From positions 1-13,045 of the forward strand of contig CAZUSI010000041.1 in NCBI GenBank assembly GCA_964623395.1: 13,045 bases of DNA. Direction: 5' to 3'. Position numbers and translations under genes: made by a program. The notes beneath the pieces are model-generated. The model had not been told where the DNA came from, made no database searches, and saw only the letters and a list, made by a program, of their open reading frames with translations. Positions 6,287-13,039 of this stretch are shown here, one piece after another; the first letter of the stretch is position 1, and every line of letters starts with the position of its first letter. The stretch comes from JBDRZD01 sp964623395. GTDB taxonomy: Bacteria > Hydrothermota > Hydrothermia > Hydrothermales > Hydrothermaceae.

Positions 6287-7289
6287 CAAGTTCCTCCTTT
6301 TTCACATATTCACTTATATCCATTTCAAATCTAAGTCCAAATTCCTTTAATTTTTCTTTAATTTCCTCCATTGCCTTTTTTCCAAGATTCTTTATCGCCA
6401 TTATTTCTTCTTCTTTTCTTTGAACAAGGGCACCAACTGTATATATTCCTGCAGTTGCAAGGTTTGCTATTGTTCTTGGAGGCAAATCAAGTGTCTCAAG
6501 GTCACTTAAAAGTAAAAGTTTCATCTCCTTTTTTTCTTTCTTAACTTTTTCTTCCGGCTTTGGGGTTATAGTTTTTTTCGGCTTTTTAACTCCTATTTTC
6601 TCAATATGCTTTAAAAGAATTTCCTTTGCTTCTATAAGCGCTTCTAATGGCTTTTTTGAACCATCGGTTTCTATCTCAATTAAAAGTTTCTCATAATCAG
6701 TTCTGTGTTCAACCCTTACATTTTCTACAATGAAATTCACTTTTCTTACAGGGGAAAAATCGGCATCTATAAATATTGTATCATGAGGGAAAAGTCTTCT
6801 ATCTATTACAGTTGTCTTCAATTCTTCAAGGGGAAGATAACCTCTTCCATTCATCACCCACACTTCCATTGCTATTTTTGAATTCTTTGATGTAAGTGTT
6901 GCAATCTTTTGGTTTGGAGTAAGTATTTCTATATCTGAAGGTGCTCTAAAATCTTTTGCAAAAACTTCAACTTCACCAATTGCTGTAAGTGGCATATTTA
7001 CATAAGGAGCATCCCCTGTATATTTTACCCTTACTTTTTTAAGATTGAGAATTATTAAAGGAACATCTTCAAGAACTCCTTTTATAGATGAAAACTCATG
7101 GGATACACCATCTATTCTAACAGCAAATATTGCAGAACCCTTAATGTTTGATAGTAAAATCCTTCTCAAACTATTTCCTATTGTAATTCCAAATCCCCTT
7201 TCAAGGGGTGAAAACATATATTTACCATAATTCTCCTTTTCCTCAACTACTTCTATTCCTTCTGGTATAAGAAGTTCTTTTTTATACAT
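6237..7289 (-). CDS. rpoA: DNA-directed RNA polymerase subunit alpha
   Basis: A 350-residue RNA polymerase alpha subunit, whose dimer seeds assembly with beta and beta'. The N-terminal dimerisation domain (about 1-235) contains SPLERGFGITIGNSLRRILL (27-46), the insert domain, and VENVRVEHRTDYEKLLIEIETDG (188-210). A Lys/Glu-rich linker (about 234-257) leads to the C-terminal domain (about 258-320), which binds UP elements and activators; it shows LDLPPRTIANLATAGIYTVGAL (267-288) and IKNLGKKAMEEIKEKL (299-314). A charged tail of about 30 residues follows (321-350), longer than in many relatives, and its last 16 residues are encoded by the same DNA as the rplQ start. The start ATG has GGAG 7 nt upstream. 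It lies 20 nt after rpsD. Confidence 0.97.
   Translation of the reverse strand: MYKKELLIPEGIEVVEEKENYGKYMFSPLERGFGITIGNSLRRILLSNIKGSAIFAVRIDGVSHEFSSIKGVLEDVPLIILNLKKVRVKYTGDAPYVNMPLTAIGEVEVFAKDFRAPSDIEILTPNQKIATLTSKNSKIAMEVWVMNGRGYLPLEELKTTVIDRRLFPHDTIFIDADFSPVRKVNFIVENVRVEHRTDYEKLLIEIETDGSKKPLEALIEAKEILLKHIEKIGVKKPKKTITPKPEEKVKKEKKEMKLLLLSDLETLDLPPRTIANLATAGIYTVGALVQRKEEEIMAIKNLGKKAMEEIKEKLKEFGLRFEMDISEYVKKEELDEAQEEVKKTRETKGS
6293..6298 (-). promoter_or_regulatory. Shine-Dalgarno site for rplQ embedded in rpoA
   Basis: On the minus strand AGGAGG is followed by AACTTG and then the ATG at 6286, a near-perfect 6-nt spacing. In the rpoA frame it encodes part of Lys-Glu-Glu at residues 331-333. 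It confirms the rplQ start and shows that rplQ initiates independently within rpoA. Confidence 0.85.
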
Positions 7290-7309
7290 TTTTACTCCTT
7301 TTTAGAATT

Positions 7310-7939
7310 TTATTTAGAATAAAACTCAACAATCAAACTTTCTTTAATTGGATGAGAAACATCTTCTCTTTTAGGTAATCTTAAAACTGTCCCCTCAAAA
7401 TTTTCCTTATTAAGTGAAAGCCATTTTGGAACATCACGAGGGTCTTTCCTATCATAACTTTGTCTCACAAATAAATTATTTCTCATCTTTTCCTTTAAAC
7501 TTATTACATCACCTTCACATACAAGATAAGAAGGTATATTTACTTTTTTACCATTAACAAGAATATGCCCGTGGGCAACAAGCTCTCTTGCTGCTCGTCT
7601 TGATAAAGCAAAACCAAGATGATATACCACATTATCAAGTCTTCTTTCTAAAAGTGATAATAAATTTTCTCCAGTATTTCCTGGCATTTTTCTTGCAATT
7701 TCAAAATATTTTCTGAACTGCCCTTCTTGAATTCCATAGATCCTTTTTGCCTTTTGTTTTTCTCTTAACTGTAGTCCATAAATTGATAATTTTCTTTTCG
7801 CAGTGGGACCATGAAAACCAGGTGGATACTTTCTCCTTTCAAAAGCACATTTATCTGTAAAGCATCTTTCACCTTTTAAGAAAAGTTTTTCACCTTCCCT
7901 TCTACATAACCTACAACGAGGTCCTGTATACCTTCCCAT
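7310..7939 (-). CDS. rpsD: 30S ribosomal protein S4 (zinc-binding form)
   Basis: A 209-residue uS4, a primary 16S rRNA-binding protein that nucleates 30S assembly. The N-terminus begins MGRYTGPRCRLCRREG with a zinc-binding set C9, C12, C26, C31 (C-X2-C-X13-C-X4-C), so this is the Cys-containing paralogue type rather than the Cys-free one. The S4 RNA-binding domain includes RRLDNVVYHLGFALSRRAAREL and HGHILVNGKKVNIPSY. It ends IKESLIVEFYSK, the expected C-terminus. A strong GGAGG precedes the ATG, which overlaps the rpsK stop by one base (TAATG on the minus strand). In other bacteria S4 can repress its own operon; no pseudoknot-like leader was identified here. Confidence 0.98.
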   Translation of the reverse strand: MGRYTGPRCRLCRREGEKLFLKGERCFTDKCAFERRKYPPGFHGPTAKRKLSIYGLQLREKQKAKRIYGIQEGQFRKYFEIARKMPGNTGENLLSLLERRLDNVVYHLGFALSRRAARELVAHGHILVNGKKVNIPSYLVCEGDVISLKEKMRNNLFVRQSYDRKDPRDVPKWLSLNKENFEGTVLRLPKREDVSHPIKESLIVEFYSK

Positions 7940-8331
7940 TATACCCTCCTTCTTCTGGGAGGTCTACATCCATTATGAGGTATTGGCGTAATATCCCTTA
8001 TTGCAACAATTTTAAGGCCTGCCGCATGAAGTGTTCTTATTGCCACTTCCCTTCCCTGCCCTGGTCCTTTAACCCTTACTTCAACTTCTTTTATTCCCAT
8101 ATCAAGCGCCTTTTTCGCTGCTGCTTCTGCTGCTTTTGAAGCTGCATAGGGTGTACCTTTCCTTGTCCCTTTAAAACCTACTGAACCGCAGGAGGCCCAT
8201 GTAAGGGTATTTCCATTTCTATCTGTAATAGTAACTATTGTATTATTGAAGGTTGATTGAATGTATGCAATTGCAAAAGAATCTGTTAATTTCTTTTCTT
8301 TTTTTTTGCCTCTTCCCTTCCTTGCCATCAT
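7939..8331 (-). CDS. rpsK: 30S ribosomal protein S11
   Basis: A 130-residue uS11, located on the 30S platform near the decoding-site mRNA path. Family motifs are FAIAYIQSTFNNTIVTITD, WASCGSVGFKGTRKGTPYAA, VKGPGQGREVAIR and the closing TPIPHNGCRPPRRRRV. Two ATG codons are adjacent (8331 and 8328). The first makes an ATGA overlap with the rpsM stop. The second has the better spacing from the upstream GGAG (7 nt against 4), so the true protein may begin MARKGRG and be one residue shorter. Either way it is coupled to rpsM. Nothing is unusual in the protein. Confidence 0.98.
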   Translation of the reverse strand: MMARKGRGKKKEKKLTDSFAIAYIQSTFNNTIVTITDRNGNTLTWASCGSVGFKGTRKGTPYAASKAAEAAAKKALDMGIKEVEVRVKGPGQGREVAIRTLHAAGLKIVAIRDITPIPHNGCRPPRRRRV

Positions 8332-8711
8332 CCTTCTCCTTTTTTCTGTTTTAATCTTCTAAATATATTACCTCTTGGACCTTTTCTTGTCCTTGCATTA
8401 TGTCTTGTCCTTTGTCCTCTGACAGGTAAACCCATCTTATGTCTTAACCCTCTATAACATCCAATTTCTATCAATCTTTTTATATTTCTTTGAATTTCAG
8501 CTTTTAAAGCACCTTCAACCTTCAATTTATCTACCTCTGATTGTAACTTGCTAACTTCTTCAGATGTCAAATCTTTTACTTTTTTATTTGGATCAATACC
8601 AGTCTCTCTCAAAATCTTTTTTGAAGTTGAAAACCCTATCCCATAAATATAAGTTAAAGCAATTTCAATCCTTTTATTTTTTGGTAAATCAATGCCTGCA
8701 ATTCTCGCCAT
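8328..8711 (-). CDS. rpsM: 30S ribosomal protein S13
   Basis: A 127-residue uS13, in the 30S head, contacting the 50S subunit through bridges and the P-site tRNA through its basic C-terminal tail. It begins MARIAGIDLPKNKRIEIALTYIYGIG, has GCYRGLRHKMGLPVRGQRTR in the middle, and ends NARTRKGPRGNIFRRLKQKKGEG. I chose the ATG at 8711, the conserved S13 start, preceded by an AGG-containing ribosome-binding site; the frame is open 12 codons further up to 8747, but that stretch is the rpmJ C-terminal region read in another frame. The start lies one base after the rpmJ stop. Confidence 0.98.
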   Translation of the reverse strand: MARIAGIDLPKNKRIEIALTYIYGIGFSTSKKILRETGIDPNKKVKDLTSEEVSKLQSEVDKLKVEGALKAEIQRNIKRLIEIGCYRGLRHKMGLPVRGQRTRHNARTRKGPRGNIFRRLKQKKGEG

Positions 8712-8712
8712 T

Positions 8713-8826
8713 TTAACCCTGCCTTTGTTTATGTTTTGGATTCTCACAAATAACCATTACTTTACCCTTCCTTTTAATAATCTTACATTTTACGCATCTT
8801 TTTTTAACAGAAGATTTGACTTTCAT
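8713..8826 (-). CDS. rpmJ: 50S ribosomal protein L36 (zinc-binding form)
   Basis: A 37-residue bL36, the smallest large-subunit protein, found by reading the minus strand directly. It starts MKVKSSVKKRCVKCKIIK and ends ENPKHKQRQG. The zinc ligands C11, C14, C27 and H32 are all present, so it is the zinc-containing form. The codons run from ATG at 8826 to TAA at 8713. The ribosome-binding site TAGGAGGG overlaps the stop codon of the upstream barrel gene and sits 4 nt before the ATG. rpmJ followed by rpsM is the standard order at the head of the alpha operon; here the gene before it is not infA but an outer-membrane protein. Confidence 0.97.
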   Translation of the reverse strand: MKVKSSVKKRCVKCKIIKRKGKVMVICENPKHKQRQG

Positions 8827-8834
8827 AAACCCTC

Positions 8835-9839
8835 CTAAAATCTATATCCAATTGAAAATCTGTAATTATCTGTTTCAAAAGAATAAATATCAGAATCAAC
8901 ACCAACATCAAATATAAATGATTTAAAAATTAAACCCCCTCCAAATGTCCATCCAACCCTTCTACCTGCATAATCTTCAAATCTCCCAATCCTTGCTGAA
9001 ATAAAATCATAATAAGTATATTCAATTCCAATATTTCTCCATGTATCCTTCCACACTTCCTTATAACCCTCTTCCTTTAAATCCTGAAAAAGATTTACAA
9101 CAACTTTTGTTATTTCTACTGCCATTATAATTTTATGGGACCCTGTATATATTGGTCTATAAGAAAAACCTGTTTTTAGAGTATAAGGAAGTGGATCTCT
9201 ATCACCTCCTTTTTTTGTGAATTTAACAGAAGGTCCTATATGAAGTAATGATGCTCCAAATTGAAGACCCTTTGGAAAATCAAATTTATAAAGAATTCCT
9301 GAATCAAAAGCATAGGATAAGGCAGCACCCCCTCCACCTGTTTCTGGATAAATTCTTCTTACAAGCCAATCAGGTGCTAAAAAACTATAAACTGTTTTTA
9401 ATGTAAAACCAATTCCCAATTTTTCCTTAAATTTAATTCCGTATGAGATACCTGCTGCAAAATCAAAATTTCTAAATCTTGCTATCACTGAACCATCTTC
9501 CATCTGTGCCTCTGTTTCACCTGTTGTTAAATATATACCATGAATTCCTATATTTCCATATTGAGGAATTGGTCTTACAAACCCCAAAAATTCATAATAC
9601 ATATCAGGCCATAGTGCTGTTAACCAGTTTGAATGTTGAAGTGCAACTTCATTTTTTTCAAAAAATGCAATTGCTCCTGGATTATAATAAAGGGCTGTTG
9701 CATCTTCACCTATTGAAACAAATGCTCCACCCATACCAACTGCTCTTGCTCCGGGATAAATTGTTAAAAAAACCATTGTAGCATCGTTTGTAGATGCAAA
9801 CAAAACACTAGCTATAACTAACCCCATTAACTTTTTCAT
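8835..9839 (-). CDS. PorV/PorQ-family outer-membrane beta-barrel protein
   Basis: A 334-residue protein with an N-terminal signal peptide (about residues 1-17, MKKLMGLVIASVLFAST), then the PorV/PorQ hallmark GARAVGMGGAFVSIGEDATALYYNPGAIAF, followed by alternating amphipathic strands with many aromatic residues. It ends YRFSIGYRF, the C-terminal aromatic signal recognised by the BAM machinery, so a closed outer-membrane barrel is likely. Family members in Bacteroidetes act in type IX secretion, but in WOR-3-like and other FCB-related genomes the role is often unknown. The ATG has GAGGTG 9 nt upstream and a promoter candidate behind it. Only 8 nt separate its stop from rpmJ, so it appears to head the ribosomal-protein operon. 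Confidence 0.85.
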   Translation of the reverse strand: MKKLMGLVIASVLFASTNDATMVFLTIYPGARAVGMGGAFVSIGEDATALYYNPGAIAFFEKNEVALQHSNWLTALWPDMYYEFLGFVRPIPQYGNIGIHGIYLTTGETEAQMEDGSVIARFRNFDFAAGISYGIKFKEKLGIGFTLKTVYSFLAPDWLVRRIYPETGGGGAALSYAFDSGILYKFDFPKGLQFGASLLHIGPSVKFTKKGGDRDPLPYTLKTGFSYRPIYTGSHKIIMAVEITKVVVNLFQDLKEEGYKEVWKDTWRNIGIEYTYYDFISARIGRFEDYAGRRVGWTFGGGLIFKSFIFDVGVDSDIYSFETDNYRFSIGYRF

Positions 9840-9875
9840 AATTTTTCACCTCTTTTTAATTTTTAATTTTTTATA

Positions 9876-9905
9876 ATTTTAAAGTATTTTTAATAAAAAT
9901 TGCAA
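9876..9905 (-). promoter_or_regulatory. Candidate promoter of the barrel-alpha operon
   Basis: Reading the minus strand, TTGCAA (9905-9900), an 18-nt spacer and TAAAAT (9881-9876) resemble a sigma-70-type promoter. Transcription from about 9869 would leave a 30-nt leader with GAGGTG before the start codon at 9839. The whole spacer is AT-rich, so chance matches are possible. It shares its -35 hexamer with the opposite promoter. Confidence 0.5.
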
Positions 9906-9929
9906 GTTTGAAATAAAAAACTTTATAAT
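9900..9929 (+). promoter_or_regulatory. Candidate promoter of the purD operon (leaderless)
   Basis: TTGCAA (9900-9905), an 18-nt spacer and a perfect TATAAT (9924-9929). Only 7 nt separate the -10 from the purD ATG at 9937, so the transcript would start at or within a base of the start codon and lack a Shine-Dalgarno sequence; none is visible upstream. Confidence 0.6.
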
Positions 9930-9936
9930 TTTTAAA

Positions 9937-11214
9937 ATGAAAATTCTTATAATAGGAAGTGGAGGAAGAGAACATGCACTTGCTTTTTGGTTTTCAAAAT
10001 TTGGACATGAAGTAATAGCAATACCTGGAAATCCTGGTATTGAAAAAATAGGTAAAATTTATCCTTTTTCTCCATTAGATTTTGAAAAAATAAAAGAGGT
10101 TGCAAAAATTGAAAAAGTTGATGCAATTTTACCCGGTCCAGAAGAACCAATTGTAAAGGGAATAAAGGATAAACTTTCAAAAGATTTTTTTGTTTATTCA
10201 CCTTGTTCAAAAGAGGCAAATTTAGAAGGAAGTAAGGCATTTGCAAAAGAATTCATGATTGAAAATGGTGTTCCTACTGCAAGATATGAAATATTTGATG
10301 AACCTGAAAGGGCACATAAATACATTGAAAAAATAAAAGGACCATGTGTTGTAAAGGCATCTGGACTTGCTGGTGGTAAAGGAAGCATTGTTTGTAAAAA
10401 TAAAGAGGAAGCACATAAGGCAATTAAAAAAATTATGGAAGAAAAGATTTTTGGAGATTCTGGAAATATAGTTGTTATAGAAGATTTTTTAAAAGGAGTT
10501 GAATGTTCAATAATTGCACTTATTGCAGGAGACGAATACTTAATGTTTTTACCATCTCAAGACCACAAACCTGTTTATGATAACGATGAAGGACCAAATA
10601 CAGGTGGAATGGGTGCTTATGCTCCCTTACCTTTTTTAAATAATGAACTTTTAGAAAAAATAGAAAATGAAGTAATAAAAAGAACGATAAAGGGATTTGT
10701 AAGAAAAAATTTTGAATATCAAGGTGTTCTATACGCAGGACTTATGATAGGAAAAGAAGGTGTCTTTGTTCTTGAATACAATGTGAGATTTGGAGACCCT
10801 GAGACGCAACCCCTTGTTTATCTTATTGATACAGACCCTGAAATCATAATTAATAAAACAAAGGAATTTAAACTTGGCTCTTTAAATTTAAAATTTAAAG
10901 AAGGTTTTGCCTTATGTGTTATCCTTGCATCAAAGGGATATCCAGGAAAATATGAAAAAGGTAAGGAAATAAAGGGATTAGAAGAATGCGAAAAAATTCC
11001 TGATGTTTATATTTTCCATGCAGGAACAAAAAGAGAAAATAAAAAATTTTTCACAGATGGAGGGAGAGTTTTAGGAGTTTTAGGATATGGTAAGACATTA
11101 AAGGAAGCAAAAGAGAAAAGTTATAAAGGGGTTGAAAAAATATATTTTGAGGGAATTCATTATAGAAAAGATATAGGTGATAAAGGTTTTAAAAAATTGG
11201 AGGAACTTTTATGA
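9937..11214 (+). CDS. purD: Phosphoribosylamine-glycine ligase (GAR synthetase)
   Basis: A 425-residue GAR synthetase, catalysing 5-phosphoribosylamine + glycine + ATP -> glycinamide ribonucleotide, the second step of purine synthesis, in the cytoplasm. It is a full-length ATP-grasp enzyme: N-terminal IGSGGREHALAF (6-17), LPGPEEP (65-71), ASGLAGGKG (141-149) in the ATP-grasp domain, DNDEGPNTGGMGAYAP (215-230), and EYNVRFGDPETQPL (280-293) carrying metal ligands, then the C-terminal domain ending in a Lys-rich helix. The start ATG at 9937 lacks a ribosome-binding site and appears to be the 5' end of the transcript. The stop overlaps the next gene (ATGA). No other purine gene is in the window. 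Confidence 0.97.
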   Translation: MKILIIGSGGREHALAFWFSKFGHEVIAIPGNPGIEKIGKIYPFSPLDFEKIKEVAKIEKVDAILPGPEEPIVKGIKDKLSKDFFVYSPCSKEANLEGSKAFAKEFMIENGVPTARYEIFDEPERAHKYIEKIKGPCVVKASGLAGGKGSIVCKNKEEAHKAIKKIMEEKIFGDSGNIVVIEDFLKGVECSIIALIAGDEYLMFLPSQDHKPVYDNDEGPNTGGMGAYAPLPFLNNELLEKIENEVIKRTIKGFVRKNFEYQGVLYAGLMIGKEGVFVLEYNVRFGDPETQPLVYLIDTDPEIIINKTKEFKLGSLNLKFKEGFALCVILASKGYPGKYEKGKEIKGLEECEKIPDVYIFHAGTKRENKKFFTDGGRVLGVLGYGKTLKEAKEKSYKGVEKIYFEGIHYRKDIGDKGFKKLEELL

Positions 11215-11609
11215 AAATAATAGAAGTAAATAGTTCTTCAAGGGAAGAGCTTTTAGATATAACAGAAAAAATAATTGAAGTAATCAAGAAAGAGAATTGG
11301 AAAAATGGAATTTTATTTTTGTATGTCCCCCATACAACAGCAGGAATAACAATAAATGAAAATTATGACCCATCTGTTTCAGAGGATATATCTGATAATT
11401 TAAAAAGGATATTTCCACCTGGTAAAAATTATAAACATACTGAAGGAAATGCAGATTCCCATATAAAATCATCAGTTATAGGAAATACTACATTTTTGTT
11501 TTTAGAAGATGGGAAACCTGTTTTTGGAACATGGCAGGGAATATTTTTATGTGAATTTGATGGACCAAGAAAAAGAAAAATTTATTTAAAATTTTTTGAG
11601 GAAAAATAG
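11211..11609 (+). CDS. UPF0047/YjbQ family protein
   Basis: A 132-residue protein of the YjbQ/UPF0047 family, small trimeric cytoplasmic proteins; some members show a weak thiamine-phosphate synthase activity but the physiological role is unsettled. Family signatures are all present: PHTTAGITINENYD (40-53), HTEGNADSHIKSS (76-88), and FGTWQGIFLCEFDGPRKRK (105-123), including the conserved His, Asp, Trp-Gln and Cys-Glu residues. Length is normal. The start ATG forms an ATGA overlap with purD and has GGAGG 7 nt upstream. Co-transcription with purD could reflect shared purine/thiamine chemistry (thiamine pyrimidine derives from a purine intermediate), but that link is speculative. Confidence 0.92.
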   Translation: MKIIEVNSSSREELLDITEKIIEVIKKENWKNGILFLYVPHTTAGITINENYDPSVSEDISDNLKRIFPPGKNYKHTEGNADSHIKSSVIGNTTFLFLEDGKPVFGTWQGIFLCEFDGPRKRKIYLKFFEEK

Positions 11610-11618
11610 GAGGTAAAA

Positions 11619-11954
11619 ATGGAAGAAATTAAAAAAGAACAAATAGAAGAAGGAAAATCTATTGCATGGCTTTCATACATTCTCATACTTGTTCTTGTTC
11701 CCCTTTTAATCCAAAGAGAAAACCCTTATACAAAATTTCATATTAAGCAAGGACTTGCACTTCTTATCACATGGATTATACTTTATATTATAGGGCTTAT
11801 TTTTAATTTTGTTCCAATTTTAAGAGTGATTGTATGGTTTTGTATATGGGCTTTTACAATCGTTTTAGCAGTTACTGGAATAATAAATTCCTTAAATGGG
11901 AAAATGGAAAAATTGCCAATAATAGGTGATTTTGGAGAGAAATTCAACATTTAA
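11619..11954 (+). CDS. Small DUF4870-like membrane protein
   Basis: A 111-residue membrane protein resembling the DUF4870 family of unknown function. A charged N-terminus (MEEIKKEQIEEGKS) leads into three hydrophobic segments at about 15-31, 46-64 and 66-90. The family-like motif NPYTKFHIKQGLAL (35-48) lies between the first two, and the C-terminus carries the NSLNGKMEKLPIIGDFGEK pattern (90-108). The ribosome-binding site AGGAGG overlaps the preceding TAG stop and lies 5 nt before the ATG, so translation should follow the YjbQ gene closely. Its end overlaps the mltG start region. Topology is consistent with a small inner-membrane protein; nothing indicates what it does. Confidence 0.75.
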   Translation: MEEIKKEQIEEGKSIAWLSYILILVLVPLLIQRENPYTKFHIKQGLALLITWIILYIIGLIFNFVPILRVIVWFCIWAFTIVLAVTGIINSLNGKMEKLPIIGDFGEKFNI

Positions 11955-12954
11955 AAAATATATAATCATTTGCATTCTTATAATTTTAATTTTTTACCTT
12001 TATGGTTTTTTATACCATTTTTTTCCACCAAATGAAAAAGGTGGAAGTATTCCTTTTAGAATAAATAAAGGAGAAGGACTAATTTCAATTTCAAAAAATT
12101 TAAAAAATTCTGGAATTATAAAAAATGAAATTTTATGGTTATTTTCTGGAATTTTAATGAGGGAAGAAAATAAAATTTTAGAAGGACTTTACTTTTTAAA
12201 AAAGAATATGAATGAAATTTTATGTTTTAAATCAATAAGATATAAATTTTCCTTAGTTCCATATGTAAAAATAACAATACCAGAAGGCTCCAATTTAAAA
12301 GAAATTTCAAGGATTATTTCAAGAGAATTAAATGTCCCTTATGATTCCTTTTATTCTTTCTTTACTTCACCACAAAAAATAAGATCAATTTTTGAAAAAT
12401 TCAATATAAATCCTGCAAATACATTTGAAGGATACATTTTTCCTGACACCTATATTTTCCCATCAGGTGTAACTCCATATGAAGTCGGGGTAAGGGGAAT
12501 GGAGAATTTATTAAAGATATTAAAAGAAATTGGTTATGATACATTAAAAAGTAAGCTTGATTTACACAAAATTTTAACCCTTGCATCAATTGTTGAAAAG
12601 GAAGCAATTTTTGATTTTGAAAGACCTTTAATTGCTTCAGTATTTCTAAATAGATTAAAGAAAGGGATGCCGCTTCAAGCGGACCCAACAATTAAATATG
12701 TTATAGAAAAAAAGGGAAACTTATCTTTTTCTGATTTATTAATTGATTCTCCTTATAATACTTATAAATATAAAGGATTACCACCTGGACCAATTTGTTC
12801 ACCAGGAAAATCTTCTATAAAAGCAGTAATTTATCCTTCAAAAACAGATTATCTATATTTTGTTTCAAAAGGAGACGGAACCCATCATTTTTCAAAAAGT
12901 TTCGAAGAACATAAAGAGAAAAAAGTAATTTATAAAAAAGAATGGAATTTTTAA
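11926..12954 (+). CDS. mltG: Endolytic murein transglycosylase MltG
   Basis: A 342-residue YceG/MltG family enzyme that cleaves nascent glycan strands in the periplasm and helps set peptidoglycan strand length. One N-terminal membrane anchor (about 12-32) precedes a LysM-like region with IPEGSNLKEISRII (118-131). The catalytic domain shows NTFEGYIFPDTYIFPSG (165-181), LASIVEKEA (219-227) with the catalytic Glu, ASVFLNRLKKGMPLQADPT (237-255), and SPYNTYKYKGLPPGPICSPGKSSIKA (275-300), then a terminal KGDGTHHFSKSFEEH. The start is uncertain: GTG at 11926 (29-nt overlap with the upstream gene) or TTG at 11932, neither with a well-spaced ribosome-binding site. It ends one base before a tRNA gene. 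Confidence 0.93.
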   Translation: MILERNSTFKKYIIICILIILIFYLYGFLYHFFPPNEKGGSIPFRINKGEGLISISKNLKNSGIIKNEILWLFSGILMREENKILEGLYFLKKNMNEILCFKSIRYKFSLVPYVKITIPEGSNLKEISRIISRELNVPYDSFYSFFTSPQKIRSIFEKFNINPANTFEGYIFPDTYIFPSGVTPYEVGVRGMENLLKILKEIGYDTLKSKLDLHKILTLASIVEKEAIFDFERPLIASVFLNRLKKGMPLQADPTIKYVIEKKGNLSFSDLLIDSPYNTYKYKGLPPGPICSPGKSSIKAVIYPSKTDYLYFVSKGDGTHHFSKSFEEHKEKKVIYKKEWNF

Positions 12955-12955
12955 A

Positions 12956-13039
12956 GGGCGCGTGGCGGAATGGAAGACGCGGTGGGTTCAGAACCCACTG
13001 GGAAAAAATCCCGTGGAGGTTCAAATCCTCTCGCGCCCA
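12956..13039 (+). tRNA. tRNA-Leu(CAG)
   Basis: An 84-nt class II tRNA. The acceptor stem is GGGCGCG (12956-12962) with CGCGCCC (13032-13038), with discriminator A at 13039 and no encoded CCA. A 3-bp D stem GCG/CGC precedes the anticodon stem GTGGG/CCCAC with loop TTCAGAA, anticodon CAG at 12989-12991. A long variable arm has stem GGGA/TCCC, and the T arm is GGAGG/CCTCT with loop TTCAAAT. The long variable arm and A73 fit leucine. Stems are GC-rich, as expected for a thermophile. It begins one base after the mltG stop, so it is likely processed from the mltG operon transcript. Nothing readable follows before the window ends. Confidence 0.97.

Noticed and set aside
6287..6289. TTG start for rplQ
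   Set aside because: The adjacent ATG at 6286 gives the conserved MRH start with ideal Shine-Dalgarno spacing.
8712..8747. Twelve-codon N-terminal extension of rpsM
   Set aside because: S13 starts with MARIAG at 8711; the extension is rpmJ coding sequence read in another frame.
9840..9936. A purine riboswitch or other structured leader ahead of purD
   Set aside because: The interval is only 97 bp and nearly pure A/T without conserved stems, and the -10 box lies too close to the ATG to leave any leader.
11926..11954. Frameshift or fusion between the DUF4870-like gene and mltG
   Set aside because: The upstream protein ends with its family-like C-terminus and mltG starts with its expected membrane anchor, so the 29-nt overlap is best read as two separate genes.
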